Shown here: positions 6,483 to 10,529 of the stretch, piece by piece
How the letters are laid out: every line of letters starts with the position of its first letter
Position numbering within the stretch: the stretch's first letter is position 1
Source: Thermoplasmata archaeon
Lineage (GTDB): Archaea; Thermoplasmatota; Thermoplasmata; Thermoplasmatales; Thermoplasmataceae
DNA length: 10,529 nt
Assembly (NCBI GenBank): GCA_021797225.1
Contig: JAKAAE010000047.1
Location: forward strand, 1 to 10,529
Direction: 5' to 3'
Notes under the pieces: generated by a model
The model's database searches: none
Told to the model about the DNA's origin: nothing
The model's input: the letters and a program-made list of their open reading frames with translations, nothing else
Translations under genes and position numbers: made by a program

Positions 6483-7193
6483 ATGGAAAAAATCAATCTT
6501 AACGATTCAATTCAGAAAATTTCTTCAGGTTATGATTGCCTTGACACATTGATGGATGGAGGGATTGAACCTGGAATTATAACTGAATTGTACGGAGAGG
6601 GAGGTGCAGGCAAGTCTAACCTCGGAATGATTTATTCACTGTCAGTGTTGAAGAATGGGCTCTCTGTTGTTTATGTTGATACCGAAGGTTTTTCAACTGA
6701 GCGCTTTCTAAGTATATCCAAGAACTGCACAGAATATTTATCGTACATGAATATATACAGGGTTAGATCCCTTGATGACCAGTATCTTGCACTTATCAAG
6801 TCAGATAAACTTATTGGGGAAAAGCGTGACTCAAAGCATAGCATAGGGATAATGGTTGTGGATTCATTCACAAATTTTTTCAGAATGGAGGCAGGAAAGG
6901 ATCCTTCTGCTAGAATGGAGGGATATGAAAAACAGTTAAACATCCTTTCTGCGATAGCAGTAAAATATAAAATACCCGTCCTCATAACAAATCAGATATA
7001 TGAGGATGTAAATAATAATTCGCTGGAGCCATTCGGTGGTTTCTTCATAGACCATGCAATGAAGGCAATCTACAGGGTTGAGAAATTCAAAGATGGAACC
7101 AGAACATTAACAGTGGACAAGCACCGTTCCATAATAGAGGGGCGCAGCACGAGATTCAGGATCACTGATAATGGAATTACTTGCGAGGTGTAA
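6483..7193 (+). CDS. radB: RadB, archaeal RecA/RadA paralogue
   Basis: DNA repair and recombination accessory ATPase of euryarchaea, thought to assist the RadA recombinase as a mediator. The 236 residues consist of only the RecA-fold core, without the N-terminal helix-hairpin-helix domain that RadA carries; this is the RadB hallmark. The start SSGYDCLDTLMDGGIEPG (14-31) is the family's N-terminal signature. Walker A is GEGGAGKS (38-45), VVYVDTEG (62-69) follows, Walker B is GIMVVDS (122-128), and LITNQIY (167-173) matches the L2-side motif. The KHRS(II)EGRSTRF segment (213-225) is also typical. The gene starts at an ATG after a TATA-like box with no Shine-Dalgarno. The stop at 7191-7193 lies two bases before the fen1 ATG, so the two genes form one operon for DNA repair and replication. 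Confidence 0.94.
   Translation: MEKINLNDSIQKISSGYDCLDTLMDGGIEPGIITELYGEGGAGKSNLGMIYSLSVLKNGLSVVYVDTEGFSTERFLSISKNCTEYLSYMNIYRVRSLDDQYLALIKSDKLIGEKRDSKHSIGIMVVDSFTNFFRMEAGKDPSARMEGYEKQLNILSAIAVKYKIPVLITNQIYEDVNNNSLEPFGGFFIDHAMKAIYRVEKFKDGTRTLTVDKHRSIIEGRSTRFRITDNGITCEV
7185..7190 (+). promoter_or_regulatory. Ribosome binding site for fen1
   Basis: GAGGTG lies five bases before the ATG at 7196, inside the end of radB. It complements the 16S rRNA tail and fixes the fen1 start at 7196 rather than the in-frame TTG at 7181. Internal operon genes here use Shine-Dalgarno sites, while first genes do not. Confidence 0.65.
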
Positions 7194-7195
7194 AC

Positions 7196-8215
7196 ATGGG
7201 AGTAGATATTTCTGGAATACTGATAAAGCATGAAACCACAATAAAGGAAAATACTGGCATAACGGTATCGGTTGATGCTTATAATATCATATACCAGTTC
7301 CTCAGCAGCATAAGAGGGGAAGACGGCGAACCTTTGAAGGATTCCTCTGGAAATATCACTTCACATTTATCGGGGATTTTTTACCGGACATCAACACTGC
7401 TTCAGAACAGCATAAAGCCGGTTTATTCTTTTGATGGAAAGCCATACCATCTCAAGAGTGAGACCCTGAAGGAGAGGAAAGCCATAAAGGACAAAAATAT
7501 TGCTGAGCTTGATATTGCAATAAAAAATAATGATACAGAGAGGATTAAAACACTCTCGTCCAGAATCAATTACATTACATCTGATATAGTTTCAGAATCA
7601 AAAAAACTTCTTGACCTCATGGGAGTTCCGTGGGTACAGGCTCCCACAGAGGGAGAGGCACAGGCATCATATATGAGTAAAACAGGAATAGTGGATTCCG
7701 TTGTTTCACAGGATTATGATTGCCTTCTATTCGGTGCCAGAAGGGTCCTTAGGAATTTTACAATGTACGGGCGACGCAGAATATCGGGTACTGGACGGTT
7801 CATCAACATCAGTCCGGAGATAATAGATTTGAAGGAGAATTTAGAAAGTATAGGAATCACACAGGACCAGCTCATCGGTATCGGCATACTGGTAGGAACA
7901 GATTTCAACCCTGGAATCAGGGGAATAGGTGCCAAAACAGGGCTTTCACTGATCAAAAAATACGGCACTATTGAGGAAGTTTTAAAATATAAGGGGAAGG
8001 AGATAGACAACCTTGAGGAAATAAAGGAATTTTTTAGTAATCCCCCTGTTGCAGAATGCGATGATATCAAATTTAAAGCACCTGACAGGGAGGGAATTAT
8101 AGACTATCTATGCAATGAGCATAGTTTTTCACAGAACAGGATTAACCAGATTCTGGATCAGGTCGAGAAAGGATACTCCAGTGCAAACCAGTCAAATCTC
8201 GATAAGTATTTCTAA
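7196..8215 (+). CDS. fen: Flap endonuclease 1 (FEN1)
   Basis: Structure-specific nuclease that removes 5' flaps from Okazaki fragments and repair intermediates, working with PCNA. The ATG at 7196 gives 339 residues starting MGVD, the invariant FEN1 N-terminus; an in-frame TTG at 7181 would add five residues (starting MRGVN) and is rejected because the Shine-Dalgarno GAGGTG sits before 7196. Metal-binding acids are in place: D27 (VDAYN), D80 (SFDGKP), E152 and E154 (TEGEAQ), D173 and D175 (SQDYDCLLFG) and D236 (VGTDFN). The helix-hairpin-helix follows at 240-257 (GIRGIGAKTGLSLIKKYG). The C-terminus QSNLDKYF (332-339) is a textbook PCNA-interacting peptide, ending exactly at the last residue. 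Length is usual for archaea (about 330-345). Second gene of the radB operon, overlapping the opposite-strand 92-residue ORF by four bases at their stops. Confidence 0.96.
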   Translation: MGVDISGILIKHETTIKENTGITVSVDAYNIIYQFLSSIRGEDGEPLKDSSGNITSHLSGIFYRTSTLLQNSIKPVYSFDGKPYHLKSETLKERKAIKDKNIAELDIAIKNNDTERIKTLSSRINYITSDIVSESKKLLDLMGVPWVQAPTEGEAQASYMSKTGIVDSVVSQDYDCLLFGARRVLRNFTMYGRRRISGTGRFINISPEIIDLKENLESIGITQDQLIGIGILVGTDFNPGIRGIGAKTGLSLIKKYGTIEEVLKYKGKEIDNLEEIKEFFSNPPVAECDDIKFKAPDREGIIDYLCNEHSFSQNRINQILDQVEKGYSSANQSNLDKYF

Positions 8216-8490
8216 TTTTTAATTTCCTGTTCAGTAACCATTACCTGATGGGATCTTGGATATTCCAGTTCCAGTATATCCTTCATGGTTTTTTTTATGT
8301 CCTTTTCATCAACGTCCATACTCTGGTTTCTGAAGCCTTCTTCTATTACTGTAAATTTTTCACCTATTTTTTTAACCGTTACAATTCGATCTTTTTTGAA
8401 GCTTTTTATAATAAGCATGTGGTTGCTGTCCATTTTGGCTAGCATGGTATGTACATGTTTATCTATACTTCTTATTGGCATCCATGGCAT
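8212..8490 (-). CDS. Conserved-looking small protein coupled to tyrS, unknown function
   Basis: Unrecognised 92-residue soluble protein. Residues 1-30 contain MPWMPIRSIDKHVHTMLAKMDSN; a beta-rich centre follows, LIIKSFKKDRIVTVKKI then KFTVIEEGF (26-53). A charged helix DEKDIKKTMKDILELEY (61-77) and a polar tail complete it. The pattern of short strands and one helix suggests a compact alpha/beta fold, with no catalytic motif and no membrane segment. Its ATG directly follows the tyrS TAA with no gap (TAAATG) and there is no Shine-Dalgarno, so it depends on re-initiation after tyrS translation. Another ATG (M4) nine bases later is possible. Its TAG overlaps the fen1 TAA by four bases on the opposite strand. 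The gene density and coupling argue for a real gene; a role near tRNA or translation would only be a guess from position. Confidence 0.7.
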   Translation of the reverse strand: MPWMPIRSIDKHVHTMLAKMDSNHMLIIKSFKKDRIVTVKKIGEKFTVIEEGFRNQSMDVDEKDIKKTMKDILELEYPRSHQVMVTEQEIKN

Positions 8491-9480
8491 TTAATCACTG
8501 TTAAGTTTATTGCTTACAGGCAATATAATATTTATGAGTATTTCGGTTAGTGCCTTTTTTAGATCCATTGGATGAATCTCGGATCTAAGATATTTTTCCT
8601 CCAGTTCCCTGAAAGATTTCACTATGTAAGGGCCGCCATGGGCTTCTGAACGCTTGATTTCCAGTTCTTCAATGTAATATGGAAATACAAGGTATTTCAT
8701 TATATCAATTACAGGGTTGTTTTCTATTATGCCCATGGGGCAGAAGGCATTTTTTATTTTTCTCCTGATATCGTCCTCTTTATCGGTTAAAAATAGTGCA
8801 GATTCCGGATCACTTTTTGACATTTTCTTGAAATCATCCATTCTTCCCTTTCCCTTTAGGGATGCTATAAGGGGCATCTCCATGAGAACAGGTTTTTTTC
8901 TTCCCATTTTTTCTGCTATGTCCCTGGCGAGCATGTATGCATGTCGCTGATCCGTTCCTCCCAGTGCAAGATCGGAATTCAGATAAAAAACATCGGTAAC
9001 CTGCATGAGTGGATAAATATACTTACTGAAATCCTTATCTGCATCCTCCTCTGTTCTACCCATGATGGGAAGTGATCTTCTTATTCTCAACAGTGAAGAA
9101 TTTTTGGCAGTCTGTAGAAGCAATTCCCAGTAATCCGGATTTGCAACAACATCAGACGCCCATATAAACTCGACTTCCGGGCTCAATCCGGCGTAAATCA
9201 TGCTGTTTTTCAGCCTGTTACCGCTCTCCCTTATGAGATTTATATCTCCTCCCAATTTGTCATTTACCCTGGCATGCCAGTCTGCAAGCAGAACCTTGAT
9301 ATGGAATCCCAGTTCGACAAGCTGGTTAATTTTGTTAACATAAATCAGTATTGCAATATGTGGAAGGCCGGATGGCTCGAATCCTATGTAACCCTGACCG
9401 TTTCCCGCAAATAGCGATTCACACTCTGTGGGTGTAACTACCTCCGAGGTGTTTGATTTGAGAATTTCCAGTTTGTCCAT
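8491..9480 (-). CDS. tyrS: Tyrosyl-tRNA synthetase (archaeal type)
   Basis: Class I aminoacyl-tRNA synthetase that charges tRNA-Tyr with tyrosine. At 329 residues it is the compact archaeal/eukaryotic form without the bacterial S4-like domain. The Rossmann start YIGFEPSGLPHIA (31-43) carries Tyr31 of the tyrosine pocket and the HIGH-equivalent motif (PHIA here). VLLADWHARVNDK (63-75) follows. The tyrosine-binding region reads YIYPLMQVTDV (154-164) and LGGTDQRHAYMLARD (173-187), where this archaeal clade usually shows GGMDQR. The KMSKS loop is intact at 219-223 (KKMSKSDPESALF). The C-terminal part forms the anticodon-binding helices and ends in NKLNSD. The ATG at 9478-9480 has no ribosome binding site, and an AT-rich TATA-like run lies about 24 bases upstream. 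The 60-residue ORF lies 32 bp upstream and the 92-residue ORF directly downstream, all on one strand. Confidence 0.95.
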   Translation of the reverse strand: MDKLEILKSNTSEVVTPTECESLFAGNGQGYIGFEPSGLPHIAILIYVNKINQLVELGFHIKVLLADWHARVNDKLGGDINLIRESGNRLKNSMIYAGLSPEVEFIWASDVVANPDYWELLLQTAKNSSLLRIRRSLPIMGRTEEDADKDFSKYIYPLMQVTDVFYLNSDLALGGTDQRHAYMLARDIAEKMGRKKPVLMEMPLIASLKGKGRMDDFKKMSKSDPESALFLTDKEDDIRRKIKNAFCPMGIIENNPVIDIMKYLVFPYYIEELEIKRSEAHGGPYIVKSFRELEEKYLRSEIHPMDLKKALTEILINIILPVSNKLNSD

Positions 9481-9497
9481 TGGCAGGTAATACAGTG

Positions 9498-9510
9498 TTA
9501 TTTTATTAAT
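9498..9510 (-). promoter_or_regulatory. TATA-like element for tyrS
   Basis: On the minus strand ATTAATAAAATAA is centred about 24 bases before the tyrS ATG in the 32-bp gap after the small ORF. It supports a separate leaderless tyrS transcript, though co-transcription from upstream remains possible. The T-rich run at 9509-9520 on the + strand is A-rich on the coding strand, so it is not a terminator for this unit. Confidence 0.38.
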
Positions 9511-9512
9511 TT

Positions 9513-9695
9513 TTATTTTTTGAGAAGCAGATCCAGTAGTGAAGATGCCTCTTTTTTTGTTAATTCTTCAAGGGAACCTTTCTTCAATGATTTCAAATAA
9601 TCGTTCACTACCTTCTGGTTTGACTCTTCCCTCTTCAGCAGGTCATTTACAAATGATAGTTGTTTTTTTGTTATCTCATCATTTTTATTATACAT
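9513..9695 (-). CDS. 60-residue small acidic/basic helical protein
   Basis: Short but credible gene: MYNKNDEITKKQLSFVNDLL is followed by two more amphipathic helices and ends SLEELTKKEASSLLDLLLKK. The pattern 'T-x-K-Q-x-x-(F/I)-(V/I)-x-x-L ... L-x-x-L-T-(K)-x-E-A-S-x-L-(I/L)-x-x-L' is one I know as a C-terminal helical module appended to many phage, plasmid and replication proteins. Here it stands alone with no catalytic domain. Function is unknown; a protein- or nucleic-acid-binding adaptor is plausible. It is upstream of tyrS on the same strand. Its start codon overlaps the end of a 58-bp palindrome (9695-9752), which would therefore be in or just before its transcript. There is no TATA-like box at the usual distance, because the palindrome occupies that position. 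Confidence 0.62.
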   Translation of the reverse strand: MYNKNDEITKKQLSFVNDLLKREESNQKVVNDYLKSLKKGSLEELTKKEASSLLDLLLKK

Positions 9696-9752
9696 AGAAT
9701 GAAATGTAATTACCGTACATAAGGTTACGGTTTCAATTACATGGTCATTCTA
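9695..9752. repeat. 58-bp imperfect palindrome at the start of the 60-residue gene
   Basis: Three paired blocks nest symmetrically: TAGAATGA (9695-9702) with TCATTCTA (9745-9752), ATGTAATT (9704-9711) with AATTACAT (9735-9742), and ACCGTA (9712-9717) with TACGGT (9726-9731). They surround an 8-base loop CATAAGGT, with bulges of A opposite GG and an unpaired TTC. Twenty-two base pairs in all. It could be an operator for a dimeric regulator, an RNA hairpin acting as terminator, or a recombination or insertion remnant near the transposon to the right. Confidence 0.75.
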
Positions 9753-9853
9753 TCTATGGATGCTATTTTATTCTAGAAGCTTGCTGTTTAAATTCTATAA
9801 ATCATATGTTTATTAATAAAAAATTATCATAATAATCCATAATTCCACTAACT

Positions 9854-9862
9854 ATTAATATA
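9854..9862 (+). promoter_or_regulatory. TATA-like box for tnpA
   Basis: ATTAATATA is centred about 28 bases before the tnpA ATG. No Shine-Dalgarno is present, so the transposase message is probably leaderless like other first genes here. The preceding 9753-9853 stretch is AT-rich and shows no ORF; the left end of the transposon must lie within it or in the palindrome. Confidence 0.38.
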
Positions 9863-9885
9863 ACTGATGTATTATGTGATTAACT

Positions 9886-10482
9886 ATGAAGGCAAATGAG
9901 GTATTAAATCTATTAAGAATTTCAAGAAAGACACTTCATGTATATGCTTCAACTGGGAAAATAAGATTTACAGTTATGCCCAATGGTTATTATGACTACA
10001 ATGATGAGGATGTTTATAAATTATTGAATAGGGATGTTAAAAGAAAAACAGTAATATATGCCAGGGCATCATCAATAAAACAGAAGAATGGTGTAAATAA
10101 TCAGCTCGAGCAGTTAAAGCAGTGGTGCTTTATGAATGGATATACAATAAATGCAATATATTCGGATATAGCATCTGGAATATCATTTGAGAAAAGAAAA
10201 GGATTCTTTGAGATGCTTGATGAAATCATAAACTATAAGGTAGAGAAGATTGTAATAACATACAGGGACAGGTTAAGCAGGATTAGTTTTGATTTATTCA
10301 AGCATCTCTTTGAAAAGTTCGGTACTGAAATAGTTGTTATATCTGAAATTGGGAGTACAAAACTGGATTCAGAGGAAATATTTGAGGATATTAGAGCCAT
10401 GCTTCATTGTTATTCAATGAAAACCTATTCAAAGAGGAAAAAAAGTTCAATAGAGGTAGGCTATGAAGATAATCAGAACTGA
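9886..10482 (+). CDS. tnpA: IS607-type serine recombinase TnpA
   Basis: Transposase of the serine resolvase/invertase superfamily. The 198 residues are the normal full length. The N-terminus (1-50) is a MerR-like winged-helix DNA-binding domain, VLNLLRISRKTLHVYASTG. The catalytic domain follows: VIYARASSIKQK (56-67) with Arg60 and nucleophilic Ser62 or Ser63, where related enzymes read Y-A-R-V-S-S. DIASGISFEKRKGF (94-107) and VITYRDRLSRISFDLF (123-138) carry the conserved basic residues R127 and R132. A C-terminal long helix SEEIFEDIRAMLHCYS (162-177) ends in a basic tail. All key residues are intact, so the enzyme is probably active. The last 20 bases overlap the start of tnpB. In this family DNA-binding domain order is reversed relative to classic resolvases, as seen here. 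Confidence 0.95.
   Translation: MKANEVLNLLRISRKTLHVYASTGKIRFTVMPNGYYDYNDEDVYKLLNRDVKRKTVIYARASSIKQKNGVNNQLEQLKQWCFMNGYTINAIYSDIASGISFEKRKGFFEMLDEIINYKVEKIVITYRDRLSRISFDLFKHLFEKFGTEIVVISEIGSTKLDSEEIFEDIRAMLHCYSMKTYSKRKKSSIEVGYEDNQN
10453..10457 (+). promoter_or_regulatory. Ribosome binding site for tnpB
   Basis: GAGGT lies five bases before the ATG at 10463, inside tnpA. This is the same spacing as the fen1 site and supports the overlapping tnpB start. Confidence 0.55.
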
Positions 10483-10529
10483 ACAGATTTTTATCCGTGA
10501 TAATGGTGTAATATCTAAAATGTGCCATA
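10463..10529 (+). CDS. tnpB: TnpB, RNA-guided transposon nuclease, N-terminal 22 codons
   Basis: The reading frame starting at this ATG gives MKIIRTEQIFIRDNGVISKM then CH at the window edge. This matches the usual TnpB N-terminus, in which a basic-aromatic strand is followed by a conserved 'L-C-H-L-S-K-N-L-Y-N' helix; the residues here are KMCH. TnpB proteins of IS200/605 and IS607 elements are RuvC-domain nucleases guided by an omega RNA transcribed from the transposon's right end, and are the ancestors of Cas12. The gene overlaps tnpA by 20 bp in another frame and has a Shine-Dalgarno GAGGT inside tnpA. Only the first part is visible, so integrity of the RuvC and zinc-finger domains cannot be judged. 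Confidence 0.8.
   Translation, partial: MKIIRTEQIFIRDNGVISKMCH

Larger units (their letters stand above)
9886..10529 (+). mobile_element. IS607-family insertion sequence, 5' portion (right end outside window)
   Basis: A serine-recombinase tnpA followed by an overlapping tnpB is the defining layout of IS607 elements, which lack terminal inverted repeats and do not duplicate their target. The left boundary cannot be placed from sequence alone and should lie within about 9753-9885. The right end, with the TnpB guide-RNA region, is beyond the window. Confidence 0.88.

Noticed and set aside
7714..8070. 118-codon minus-strand ORF inside fen1
   Set aside because: Long only because the fen1 frame lacks the matching codons; it lies opposite the helix-hairpin-helix and active-site region of a certain gene.
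6461..9880. Shared 11-mer TATTATGTGAT just upstream of radB (6461-6471) and tnpA (9870-9880)
   Set aside because: Two AT-rich occurrences at different distances from their start codons are too weak to call an operator.

Overview
The window reads as an ordinary, gene-dense stretch of an archaeal chromosome. The archaeal-type protein set (RqcH/NFACT, bifunctional phosphoglucose/phosphomannose isomerase, RadB, FEN1 with a PCNA-binding tail, archaeal-type TyrRS) rules out a bacterium. AT-rich DNA, heavy use of ATA, AGG and AGA codons, and genes starting about 25 bases after TATA-like boxes without a Shine-Dalgarno fit the order Thermoplasmatales (Ferroplasma, Acidiplasma or Cuniculiplasma relatives). 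The order is an inference from style and gene content, not a database match.

Layout. Positions 1-1826 (+) hold the ribosome quality-control factor RqcH, whose true N-terminus lies before the window. Facing it at 1838-2755 (-) is the sugar-phosphate isomerase, and behind that at 2799-4004 (-) is a 12-helix MFS transporter. From 4030 to 5852 lies the most unusual part: two identical 35-bp direct repeats bracket a three-ORF block on the + strand. This block holds a secreted-protein N-terminus (4290-4646), a protein with a hydrophobic hairpin (4646-5428) and a small three-helix membrane protein (5425-5781). The right repeat copy overlaps the 3' end of a two-helix membrane protein gene (5845-6291, -), so removing the block would bring that gene directly upstream of the MFS gene. 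The first two ORFs of the block are very probably one protein of about 379 residues, split by one missing base in an A6 tract.

Positions 6483-8215 (+) hold a tight radB-fen1 recombination/repair operon. Facing it on the - strand is a unit of a 60-residue small protein (9513-9695), tyrS (8491-9480) and a 92-residue unknown protein (8212-8490) that begins directly after the tyrS stop codon. A 58-bp imperfect palindrome (9695-9752) sits at the start of the small protein gene. The right end (9886-10529, +) is the 5' part of an IS607-type transposon: a full serine-recombinase tnpA followed by the first 22 codons of an overlapping tnpB.

The housekeeping genes are ordinary. The best candidate for something new is the repeat-flanked block at 4030-5852. 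It has the architecture of a secreted membrane-active protein followed by an overlapping small membrane protein, as in bacteriocin plus immunity pairs. The function is inference from architecture only; I recognise no homologue.
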